DNA from: Gemmatimonadota bacterium
GTDB lineage: Bacteria > Gemmatimonadota > Gemmatimonadetes > Longimicrobiales > RSA9
Assembly: GCA_019689775.1 (NCBI GenBank)
Contig: JADGGV010000177.1
Location: 1 to 7,754, forward strand
Direction of reading: 5' to 3'
Length of the DNA stretch: 7,754 nt
Shown here piece after piece: positions 1-6,717 of the stretch. The notes under the pieces were generated by a model. The model saw nothing but the letters and a program-made list of their open reading frames with translations. It searched no databases and was not told where the DNA came from. The translations under genes and the position numbers were made by a program. The first letter of the stretch is position 1, and every line of letters starts with the position of its first letter.

Positions 1-24
1 GCCCCCGAAGCCGCCCGCCCCGGC

Positions 25-2481
25 TCACGAGCCCGGCTGCGATTCCTCGGGCCCGCTGGTGCGCTCGCCGCCGTCCCGGTCGCGGAACTGCGGCTTCTGA
101 CCGAACGACCAGCGGAAGCTCACGTACACCGCGCGGGCGTCGGCATCGCGCTGGCTCACCTGCGTGTACTCCTCCGTGGCGATCCAGGACTGCCAGCGCA
201 TGGTGTCGAACGGATCGGAGACCCGCAGCGTGAGCGACGTCCGGTCGTTCCACAACCGCTGCCGCACGCTGAAGTTCGACATCGACAGCCCCGCGATCCG
301 CCCCTGCTCGACCTTCCGCGGCGCACGGTACATCGAGAACCACGACAGCTCGGTGCCCTCCCGCACCGTCCAGTTCACGCTCCCGCGCAGCGACCAGGTC
401 ACCGCGTCGCTCGACAGTCCCGCCCCGACGTTGTCGCCGTCGGTCCGCCGCCGGTAGGCGCTCCCGCTCGCGAAGCCGCGCAGCGTCTCGCCGAGCCGGA
501 ACGACGCGGTCAGGTCGGTGCCATACGCCGTCGACGTGGCCAGGTTCTGCGGCGTGCTCGTCGAGATCCCGGTGGCCGGGTCCAGCGTCGTGACCGAGCG
601 GATGACGTCCGTCGTCCGACGGTAGAACGGCGAGATCTGCACCGAGCCGAACGGCACGTACTGCTGGAGCTCGAGCTGGAACGCGTGCGTATGCTCCGGC
701 CGCAGGTAGGGGTTGCCCGCCTCGCGGTTCAGCGGGTCGTCCGTCGACGGGAACGGGTTGAGCGACCACGCCCCCGGGCGGTGGACGCGCTTCGAGTAGC
801 TGAACCGAAGCTGCTGCGACTCCGAGACCTTCCAGAGCGCGGACGCGCTCGGATAGAGTTCCGCATAGTCGTCGTGGTACGTCTCGCCGGTCGTGCGCAG
901 GTCGAACGTCGTGATCGCATCCTCGAGCCGCAGCCCCGCCTGTAGCCCGATCGCCCCGAGCTGCCGGCCGAGCGTCGCGTAGATGGCGTGCACGTCTCGG
1001 TCGTACCGGAACGCGTTGTCCCGCTCGTCCGGCACCTGCACGCCCCCCTCGAACAGGTCGACCGCGTAGTCGCTGTCGAGCCGGAGCAGCCGGCCCTTGT
1101 ACCCCGCGTCGAGCTTCCACGCCTCGCCGATCGCGCGCGTGTAGTCGAGCTTCAGCGTCGTCTCGAACGAGTTCTCGCTCGTGCCGTTCAGCTCCAGGTC
1201 CTCGGGGTCGGCGCCGGGCTCGCCCGCCACCGTGAGCGGCTGACGCAGGAAGCGGCGGTCATCCGCGTCGCGGTCGTACTCGTAGCGCACCTCCGCCGAC
1301 AGCTTGTGCGTCTCCGGCGCGAAGGTGTGCTCGTAGCTCAGCGTCAGGTCCGTACCGAGGCGGTCCGTGTCCGTCCGGTTGTCCTGCTCGAAGCGCCCCG
1401 TCAGCTCCTGCGCCGCGTCCAGCATCCGGTCGTGGACCGCGTTCCGCCGCGTCCCCGTGGAGATGCGGCCCATCGCGGACGCCGAGAGCACGTCGCGCTC
1501 ACCCAGATGGTAGTCGCCGTTCAGGTGCAGCACGTGGCCGGTGTTGTCCCGCGCGCCGGTGGTCTGCTGGTCCAGATAGGTGATCGGGTCGTCGAACAGG
1601 TTCTCCCGCCACGAGCGCCCGCCGTTGTCCCGCTTGTCGCCGTGGACGCCGTAGTTGCCGAAGAGGCTCAGCCGCCCCCGCTGGTAGCCGAGCCGCCCCG
1701 AGGCGTTGTAGCGCCCACGCGTCGCCGCGCCGACGTCGATCCCGCCAGACAACCCGAGATCCGCGTCCTTCTTCAGCACCAGGTTGATGATCCCGCCCGT
1801 CCCCTCCGGGTCGTACTTCGCCGACGGGTTCGGCACGACCTCGATCCGCTGGACCAGCGAGGCCGGAAGCTGCTTGAGGAAGTCGGCGAGCGCCTGGCCG
1901 GTCAGCGGCGTCGGCCGGCCGTTGATCTGGATGGTGACGTCCTGGTTCCCGTGCAGGCTCACGTTCCCGTCCGCGTCGACCTCCACCGCCGGCACGTTCT
2001 GGAGCGCGTCCGAGACGTTCCCGCCGCTGCTCGACGGCAGCTTGTCCGCGTCGTAGACGGTGCGGTCCACCTGCATCGTCACGGCGCTCCGCTCCGCCGT
2101 GACGCTGATCCCCTCGACCGCGACCGCCTCCATGGTCAACGCGACGGCTCCCAGATCGGTCCGCGGATCCGCGGCCGCGATCATCACCGCCGGGATCGTC
2201 CGCTGCCGGTAGCCGATGTAGGTGATCGTGACGGAGTAGCGGCCGGGCCGCAGCCCCGGCACCCGGAAGCGCCCGCCGGCGCCCGTGAGCGTGCCGCCGA
2301 CCAGCGCCGAGTCGCGCTCCGCGTAGACCGCCACCGACGCCGACGGCAACGGCTGACGCGTCGCCCCATCCATGACGGAGCCCACCAGCTCCCCCGCCTC
2401 GACCGCCGACGCCTGCGCGGCCGCCTTCCCACCGATTGCCAGGAGCGCCGCGAGGAGCACGGCGGTCGGAACCCGTCGCAT
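25..2481 (-). CDS. TonB-dependent receptor-like outer-membrane beta-barrel protein with carboxypeptidase-regulatory-like N-terminal domain
   Basis: This 818-residue protein is predicted to sit in the outer membrane and take up or bind an unknown ligand. Residues 1-24 look like a Sec signal peptide: MRR, a hydrophobic stretch, then cleavage after AQA (A24/S25). Residues 31-118 resemble a CarboxypepD_reg-like beta-sandwich (GELVGSVMDGATRQPLPSA, then GLRPGRYSVTITYIGY). Residues 139-240 form a plug domain, with DALQNVPAVEVDADG, IQINGRP and the EGTGGIINLVLKK ending typical of this class. The rest, about 245-794, is alternating-residue beta-barrel sequence ending near YVSFRWSFG, as in the OMP_b-brl_3 family. 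A 24-residue polar tail follows the last strand. I see no clear TonB box, so energy coupling is inferred from the plug. No SusD-like partner is adjacent. The ATG at 2481 is chosen because the signal peptide begins there; the Shine-Dalgarno upstream is weak. The substrate cannot be told from sequence. Confidence 0.93.
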   Translation of the reverse strand: MRRVPTAVLLAALLAIGGKAAAQASAVEAGELVGSVMDGATRQPLPSASVAVYAERDSALVGGTLTGAGGRFRVPGLRPGRYSVTITYIGYRQRTIPAVMIAAADPRTDLGAVALTMEAVAVEGISVTAERSAVTMQVDRTVYDADKLPSSSGGNVSDALQNVPAVEVDADGNVSLHGNQDVTIQINGRPTPLTGQALADFLKQLPASLVQRIEVVPNPSAKYDPEGTGGIINLVLKKDADLGLSGGIDVGAATRGRYNASGRLGYQRGRLSLFGNYGVHGDKRDNGGRSWRENLFDDPITYLDQQTTGARDNTGHVLHLNGDYHLGERDVLSASAMGRISTGTRRNAVHDRMLDAAQELTGRFEQDNRTDTDRLGTDLTLSYEHTFAPETHKLSAEVRYEYDRDADDRRFLRQPLTVAGEPGADPEDLELNGTSENSFETTLKLDYTRAIGEAWKLDAGYKGRLLRLDSDYAVDLFEGGVQVPDERDNAFRYDRDVHAIYATLGRQLGAIGLQAGLRLEDAITTFDLRTTGETYHDDYAELYPSASALWKVSESQQLRFSYSKRVHRPGAWSLNPFPSTDDPLNREAGNPYLRPEHTHAFQLELQQYVPFGSVQISPFYRRTTDVIRSVTTLDPATGISTSTPQNLATSTAYGTDLTASFRLGETLRGFASGSAYRRRTDGDNVGAGLSSDAVTWSLRGSVNWTVREGTELSWFSMYRAPRKVEQGRIAGLSMSNFSVRQRLWNDRTSLTLRVSDPFDTMRWQSWIATEEYTQVSQRDADARAVYVSFRWSFGQKPQFRDRDGGERTSGPEESQPGS

Positions 2482-2536
2482 GGAGTATCCCGATTGGAGG
2501 TTCTCCGCCGATCGCGGCGGCGAGGCCCGCCCGGGC

Positions 2537-2558
2537 GTCGGCGGGAGCGCGCGCCGAC
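2537..2558 (-). terminator. Possible hairpin terminator after the helicase gene
   Basis: A perfect 7-bp inverted repeat (2537-2543 GTCGGCG with 2552-2558 CGCCGAC, 8-nt loop) begins 13 nt past the helicase stop codon in the 90-bp gap before the receptor gene. There is no T-tract, so it is not a canonical intrinsic terminator, and at this GC content such a stem could arise by chance. It may only attenuate readthrough. Confidence 0.25.
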
Positions 2559-2571
2559 CTCGCCCCGGCGC

Positions 2572-5064
2572 TCAGCCATAGAACGCCGCGAGCCGGGCCG
2601 CCAGCTCGCTCCACGGACCACGCACCACGGGTGCGGGCGGAAGACTCTCCAGAAAGTAGCGACCGTAGCCCTTCTCGACGACCCGTCGATCGAGCAGGAC
2701 CACGGCGCCGCGATCCGCGCGCGAGCGGATCAACCGGCCGAAGCCCTGCTTCAGGCGCAGCGCCGCGTGCGGCAACTGATAATCGTAGAACGAGTTGCCG
2801 CCTTCACGCTCGATCGCCTCGATGCGCGCGGCCGTCAGCGGCTCGCTCGGCACCTTGAACGGCAGGCGCGTGATCACCAGGCCGCGCAGCGGATCGCCCG
2901 GCACGTCGACCCCCTCCCAGAACGACGCGACCCCTAGTAGGATCGCGCGGCCGGAGGCCATGAACCGCTCCACGAGCTTCGCCCGCGGCATATCGCCCTG
3001 CACGTACAGCGGCCAGCGCGCGTCGGCGCCCCGCCGCCGCAGCTCCGCCGCCACGTTCCGCAGCGCCCGGTAGGAGGTGAAGAGCACGAACACCCCGCCG
3101 TCGGCCGCGCTCGCGAGGTCGAAGACGACGTCGGCGGTCGCACGGTCGTAGACGAGGCTCTCGCCCGCGGGCGACGGCAGGTCCGTCGGGATCAGGAGCA
3201 GCGCCTGCTCCTCGTAGGCGAACGGGGACGGATAGACCGCCTCGCGCAGCTTGAGCCCGCCGCCCGCCAGCCCGATGCGCGAGCGCAGGAACGCGAAGCC
3301 GTCCCGCGTCGCCAGCGTCGCCGACGTCAGCACCGCCGTCTCGACCCGGTCGAAGAGCGCATCCCGCAGCGCGGCCGCGAGGTCGACCGGCGCCGCGCGC
3401 ACCGTCACGTTCGCTTCCTTCATCGGCCCGCCGCCGCGCCGCTCGACCCAGCGAACCATCGGCAGCGCGTCCTGGCCGGCGGCGAGCGCGAGGCGCAGCG
3501 CGTCGGCGGCCGCCTGCACCCGCGTCGCCGAGCCCTGTAGCTCCAACAACGGCTCCTCGAGCGACTCCCGCCAGCGCGCGTCCAGGTGGATCCGCTCCCC
3601 GAGCCGGACGATCCCCCGGCAGACGGCGTCCAGCGCCATCGTCGCGTTCTCGATCGCCGGATCGAGCGCGACCAGCTCCGGCAGCCGCGCGCCGTCCGGG
3701 TCCGCGAGGCGCACGACGCCGTCGTCGCTCGCGCCCGCCAGCGCCTCCAGGCGCTCGAACAACGCCAGCGCCTGCTCGCGCGACCGCTCCACCGCCGGCC
3801 TCAGCTCCTCCGCGACCATGCGCAGCGCATCCTGCTGGAGCAGGTCGTCCTGCCCGGCTCGCAGGCGCTCCTCCACGGCGGCAAGCACGCCCTTCCCGCG
3901 CCGGTCGAGGCGCGCGAGCAGCCGCAGCACGCCCCGCCGCGAGACGCTCGCGCCCAGGTGCGACGTCGCCGCATCCTCGATGTTGTGCGCCTCGTCCAGG
4001 ATCACCCGCTTGTAGTGCGGCAGCACGGCCGGCGCCGTGTAGTTGCCCTGCATCCGGCGCACGGCCAGGTCGCTGAACAGCAGGTGGTGGTTGACCACCA
4101 GGATGTCGGCCGTGGCCGCATCCCGCCGCGCCCGCTGGTAGAAGCACTCCTCGAAGTGCGGGCACTTCGCCCGCAGGCACACGTCCGACTCGCTCGCCAC
4201 CTCGTCCCACACCTCGGGCGACGGCGTGAACGGAAGGTCCTGGAGCGAGCCATCCCGCGTCGTCTTCAGCCAGCGCGCCAGCGCCTCCAGCTCCGCGCGC
4301 TGCCCGTCGTCGAACAGCAGCCCGGCAGCCTGGAGCGCGAGCTGCGCCCGCCGGATCGAGACGTAGTTGCGGCGCCCCTTCACGAGCGCGAACCGGAACG
4401 GCTCGCCGAGCGCCCGGCGCAGGAACGGCAGGTCCTTGCCGACGAGCTGCTCCTGGAGGTTGATCGTGTTCGTCGACACGACCGTGCGCTCCCGGTTCTG
4501 CGCCGCCCAGCGCACCGCCGGCAGCAGGTAGGCGATCGACTTCCCCGTCCCCGTCCCCGCCTCCGCGATCGCCACGCCGCCCTCGTTGTACCCCTGTGCC
4601 ACCACCCGCGCGAGCGCCCGCTGCTGCGGCCGGTCCTCGTACGCCGGATGCGCGCGGCTCACTGGCCCGTCCGGCCCCAATGCCGCGTCGATCGCCCGCT
4701 CGTCCAGCGGCACGTACGCCCGCGGCGTCGCCGGCTCCACGACGACGTACAGCTCCCGCGCCTCGTTGTCCGTGATCGCCAGCCCGATCCCCTGCTCGTG
4801 CAGCGCCGCCGCGATCTCCAGGTCCGGGTCCGACGGCTCCAGCGTGCCCGATGGGTGGTTGTGCACCACCAGCATCCCCGCCTCCGCCTCCCGCACCGCC
4901 GCCAGCACCGCCGTCTTGTGGCCCCGCGCCACCGGCCGCGGGTCGTAGACGTCCCCCTCCTCCCCGACGTACGCCAGGAAGCACACCTCGTTGCCACGGG
5001 CGCGCGCGATCTCGCGGCGGATCTCCTCCGTCGCCTGCGGCGTCAGGTGAAGCACTCGGGTCAA
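2572..5064 (-). CDS. dinG: JAB/RadC-like (JAMM) domain fused to DinG-family ATP-dependent DNA helicase
   Basis: This 830-residue cytoplasmic protein joins two modules. Residues 1-118 are a RadC/Prok-JAB-type domain with an intact JAMM metal-binding signature: H68-N-H70, then S78 and D81, with E26 the likely catalytic Glu. Residues 141-830 are an XPD/DinG-type superfamily 2 helicase: RPQQ 145-148, Walker A AEAGTGTGKS 167-176, Fe-S region 236-307, VNHHLL 324-329, DEAH 357-360, LTSATL 579-584, SFWEGVDVPGDPL 714-726 and QGFGRLIRS 773-781. DinG helicases unwind 5'-3' and resolve R-loops and G-quadruplexes. The Fe-S region keeps C296, C301 and C307 (C-x4-C-x5-C), but the first expected Cys, in the NYxC position, is Ser236. 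B. subtilis-type DinG carries an exonuclease domain where the JAB domain sits here. The start is TTG at 5064. It is the first start after an in-frame TAG, with no clear Shine-Dalgarno; GTG at codon 4 is the alternative. The helicase call is firm; the JAB activity (peptidase, nuclease or scaffold) is unknown. Confidence 0.95.
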   Translation of the reverse strand: MTRVLHLTPQATEEIRREIARARGNEVCFLAYVGEEGDVYDPRPVARGHKTAVLAAVREAEAGMLVVHNHPSGTLEPSDPDLEIAAALHEQGIGLAITDNEARELYVVVEPATPRAYVPLDERAIDAALGPDGPVSRAHPAYEDRPQQRALARVVAQGYNEGGVAIAEAGTGTGKSIAYLLPAVRWAAQNRERTVVSTNTINLQEQLVGKDLPFLRRALGEPFRFALVKGRRNYVSIRRAQLALQAAGLLFDDGQRAELEALARWLKTTRDGSLQDLPFTPSPEVWDEVASESDVCLRAKCPHFEECFYQRARRDAATADILVVNHHLLFSDLAVRRMQGNYTAPAVLPHYKRVILDEAHNIEDAATSHLGASVSRRGVLRLLARLDRRGKGVLAAVEERLRAGQDDLLQQDALRMVAEELRPAVERSREQALALFERLEALAGASDDGVVRLADPDGARLPELVALDPAIENATMALDAVCRGIVRLGERIHLDARWRESLEEPLLELQGSATRVQAAADALRLALAAGQDALPMVRWVERRGGGPMKEANVTVRAAPVDLAAALRDALFDRVETAVLTSATLATRDGFAFLRSRIGLAGGGLKLREAVYPSPFAYEEQALLLIPTDLPSPAGESLVYDRATADVVFDLASAADGGVFVLFTSYRALRNVAAELRRRGADARWPLYVQGDMPRAKLVERFMASGRAILLGVASFWEGVDVPGDPLRGLVITRLPFKVPSEPLTAARIEAIEREGGNSFYDYQLPHAALRLKQGFGRLIRSRADRGAVVLLDRRVVEKGYGRYFLESLPPAPVVRGPWSELAARLAAFYG

Positions 5065-5184
5065 GGACGATGCGGTTGGACGTGGATGCTGGCGCCGCGG
5101 CGGCGCGAACCGCCGGCGAAGCTATACCGAACCCGGGCCGCGGGCCACGCCCGGACGGGAGCGCGGCACCCGCCCGAGACCGAA

Positions 5185-5211
5185 CGACCGCGGGGCCGGT
5201 CGACCGCGGGG
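5185..5211. repeat. 11-bp direct repeat upstream of the helicase gene
   Basis: CGACCGCGGGG occurs at 5185-5195 and again at 5201-5211, a 16-bp pitch. Each copy contains the palindrome CCGCGG, and GGTCGACC lies across the junction (5198-5205). The pair sits 120-150 bp before the helicase start. It could be an operator, but base composition alone makes short GC repeats likely. Confidence 0.35.
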
Positions 5212-5242
5212 TCGTCGCATTTCGGCCGGCCGCGCCCCACGT

Positions 5243-5266
5243 CGCCCGGCGCGGGCCCGCCGGGCG
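5243..5266. repeat. Perfect 9-bp inverted repeat (hairpin)
   Basis: CGCCCGGCG (5243-5251) pairs fully with CGCCGGGCG (5258-5266) across a 6-nt loop. It lies in the middle of the spacer, with no T-tract on either strand. Function is unknown. Confidence 0.45.
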
Positions 5267-5280
5267 CCTCGGGCGCGCAG

Positions 5281-5302
5281 GCCCGGGCGCGGATGCCCGG
5301 GC
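5281..5302. repeat. Perfect 8-bp inverted repeat (hairpin)
   Basis: The self-palindromic octamer GCCCGGGC occurs at 5281-5288 and 5295-5302, with 6 nt between. It can therefore act as a direct repeat or fold as a hairpin. It has no T-tract. It is one of three strong GC stems in the same spacer. Confidence 0.45.
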
Positions 5303-5395
5303 TCTCGCCGGCCTACGGGCGGCGTCGCGGCGCGAAGCGCCCCGGGCCGCGCGGATCGCGCCCCCCGGCGCCGACCCCGGGCGGCCGACCGCGTG

Positions 5396-5416
5396 CGGCC
5401 CGGCGGCGCCGGGCCG
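5396..5416 (-). terminator. Strong GC hairpin just after the secreted-protein gene, probable T-less terminator
   Basis: CGGCCCGGC (5396-5404) pairs perfectly with GCCGGGCCG (5408-5416) across a 3-nt loop, starting only 4 nt past the stop codon at 5421-5423. Its position and stability suit a transcription terminator or a 3'-end-protecting stem. No U-tract follows, so it would be a non-canonical type of the kind proposed for GC-rich bacteria. Confidence 0.5.
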
Positions 5417-5420
5417 CGGC

Positions 5421-6680
5421 TCAGGTCTTCAGCGTCTTCTTCTTCGCCGCCGGGAACAGCACGTTGTTCAGGATCAGCCGGTAGCCGGGCGAATGCGGGT
5501 GCAGGCTGAGGTCGGTCGGCTTGTCGCCGATCTGGTGCTGCGGGTCCTCCGGGTCGTGCCCGCCGAGGAACGTCCACGTGCCCTTGCCGTAGTTCCCGTG
5601 AATGTACTTCACCCAGCCAGCGCCCTCCTCCTCGGCCAGCACCGTCACGCCGGGCTTCAGGCGGTCGCGCTTGAAGGACGTCGTCAACCCGTAGAAGTCG
5701 GGGATGACCTGCTCGTGATCCTGCACGAGCATCGACGCGACGGGGTCGAGCTTCGCGCTGAAGTCGAAGAGCGTGAACGCGCCCAGCGGCTGCCGCCACG
5801 GCGTGTTCACCTGGTGGCCGTCGATGTCGCTGAACGCGTTTACCGTCGGGTTCGTCTGGATCTGCGCCCCCTGGAACGCCAGCGTCCCCGACCAGTCCAT
5901 CTTCGCGGTGGCGTTCGGGTCCGCCGGCGTGCCGTCCGCGAACGGCTGCGCGATGTCGACGTTGTGCCCGGCGATCGCGAGATCGAGTGTCTCCGTGGCC
6001 GTGCACATCGCGAAGAGGAAGCCGCCGTTCGCCACGTATTCACGGATCTGCTCGGCGACGGCCTTCTTCAGCGCCGGGACGTTCGGGTACCCGAACTCCT
6101 TGGCGATGGCCGTGTTCTTCCGCACCTCGTCCTCGAGCCACGGGGCGCCGGCATAGTTGATAAAGAACTTCGAGTACTGACCGGTGAAGTCCTCGTGGTG
6201 CAGGTGCAGCCAGTCGTAGTTCTTCAGCCGCCCCTGCATCACGTCGTTGTCGTAGACCTTATCGTAGGGGATGTCGGCGTACGTCAGCGCGAGCGTCACC
6301 GCGTCATCCCAGGGGCGCACGTCCGGCGGCGTGTAGACCGCGATCTTCGGCGCCTTCTCGAGGATGACGATGTCCATGTTCTCCTGCTCGACCATCGTGC
6401 GGATGTGCGCGACCTGTCCGATCGACTGCGGCTCGAACGTCACGCCCCGCAGCGCGGCCTCGCGCCGCACGGACGGGCGGTCCGGCAGCAGGAACGATCC
6501 GGCCCGGTAGTTCAGCACCCACTCGGCCGCGATCCCCTGCTGAAGCGCCCAGTACGTCAGGCCGTACGCCTTCAGGTGATCGTTCTGCGCCTGGTCCATT
6601 GGAACCAGGATGTATTGCGCCCGGAGGGGAGCCGCGGCCAGCAGGAGACCGCCCAACAGTGCCAGAAGCGTCCGCTTCAC
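5421..6680 (-). CDS. Secreted protein of the 'asparagine synthetase B'-labelled family; probable class I amidotransferase-like fold
   Basis: This 419-residue protein is probably exported. MKRTLLALLGGLLLAAAPLRA is a signal peptide, with cleavage near A21/Q22. The mature part resembles proteins often labelled 'asparagine synthetase B' in Bacteroidota, with conserved-looking blocks at 23-48 (YILVPMD, HLKAYGLTYW), 109-138, 156-169 (DWLHLHHEDFTGQY), 218-226, 303-310 and 388-411. It lacks what real AsnB needs: there is no N-terminal catalytic Cys and no SGGxDS PP-loop. From about 111 it reads like a Rossmann/GATase1-like domain: KIAVY, DDAVTLALTYADIPYD, then a nucleophile-elbow-like GGFLFAMC (C226), and late GGHDPED (H375, E378), recalling the His-x-Glu end of class I amidotransferases. 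The start is GTG at 6680, supported by an AGGAAGG Shine-Dalgarno 8 nt upstream and by the signal peptide. It lies 33 nt after the TPR gene, so co-transcription is likely. Enzymatic activity and substrate are unknown. Confidence 0.88.
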   Translation of the reverse strand: MKRTLLALLGGLLLAAAPLRAQYILVPMDQAQNDHLKAYGLTYWALQQGIAAEWVLNYRAGSFLLPDRPSVRREAALRGVTFEPQSIGQVAHIRTMVEQENMDIVILEKAPKIAVYTPPDVRPWDDAVTLALTYADIPYDKVYDNDVMQGRLKNYDWLHLHHEDFTGQYSKFFINYAGAPWLEDEVRKNTAIAKEFGYPNVPALKKAVAEQIREYVANGGFLFAMCTATETLDLAIAGHNVDIAQPFADGTPADPNATAKMDWSGTLAFQGAQIQTNPTVNAFSDIDGHQVNTPWRQPLGAFTLFDFSAKLDPVASMLVQDHEQVIPDFYGLTTSFKRDRLKPGVTVLAEEEGAGWVKYIHGNYGKGTWTFLGGHDPEDPQHQIGDKPTDLSLHPHSPGYRLILNNVLFPAAKKKTLKT

Positions 6681-6717
6681 GGTTACATCCTTCCTACGGT
6701 TACGACTTCACGATTAC
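6675..6717 (-). repeat. Short repeats across the TPR/secreted-protein gene junction
   Basis: On the minus strand, GTAATCGTGAAG (6717-6706) and GTAACCGTGAAG (6686-6675) match at 11 of 12 bases. The first copy contains the TPR gene's TAA stop and the second contains the next gene's GTG-AAG start. A third, shorter copy, GTAACCGT, lies between them (6703-6696). This looks like a local tandem duplication of the junction. Confidence 0.6.
6689..6695 (-). promoter_or_regulatory. Shine-Dalgarno of the secreted-protein gene
   Basis: AGGAAGG on the minus strand lies 8 nt before the GTG start at 6680. It decides this start: the ATG at 6688 directly abuts the Shine-Dalgarno and is followed at once by TAA. 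Confidence 0.75.

Larger units (their letters stand above)
5065..5420. other. Gene-free, extremely GC-rich spacer
   Basis: No convincing coding region occupies these 356 bp. By hand count about 55 bases are A or T, giving about 85% GC; the half nearest the secreted-protein gene (5221-5420) is about 90%. It must hold the 3' end of the secreted-protein transcript and, if the helicase is transcribed separately, its promoter. The only A/T-containing hexamer resembling a -10 on the minus strand is TATAGC (5121-5126), about 57 nt before the TTG start, with no convincing -35, so I do not call a promoter. Confidence 0.7.

Noticed and set aside
988..2937. Plus-strand open frame of 649 codons opposite the receptor gene
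   Set aside because: The translation is Arg/Val/Pro-rich low-complexity sequence with no recognisable motif, and it runs across the end of one clear minus-strand gene into another. This is the usual antisense shadow in high-GC DNA.
2804..4984. Minus-strand frame of 726 codons overlapping the helicase in another register
   Set aside because: The translation is Gly/Ala/Arg repeats without motifs; it is an out-of-frame reading of the helicase gene.
4711..5064. A ubiquitin-like deconjugation system around the JAB domain
   Set aside because: JAMM domains can remove ubiquitin-like tags, but no E1-like, E2-like or ubiquitin-like gene is in the window, and the signature is closer to RadC (HNHPSG...PSxxD).
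5121..5126. TATAGC as a -10 promoter element for the helicase gene
   Set aside because: No matching -35 lies at 16-18 bp. One AT-containing hexamer in a GC-rich spacer is not enough.
5065..5420. CRISPR array, attachment site or structured RNA gene in the spacer
   Set aside because: The repeats are few, short and composed almost only of G and C. There is no regular repeat-spacer pattern, tRNA shape or integrase nearby.
3586..5484. Plus-strand open frame of 632 codons opposite the helicase
   Set aside because: It is Arg/His/Val-rich with no domain pattern, and is the mirror of a gene with complete helicase motifs.
5421..6680. Asparagine synthetase function for the secreted protein
   Set aside because: It has a signal peptide, no N-terminal nucleophile Cys and no SGGxDS ATP-binding loop, so glutamine-dependent asparagine synthesis is not supported despite the common database label.
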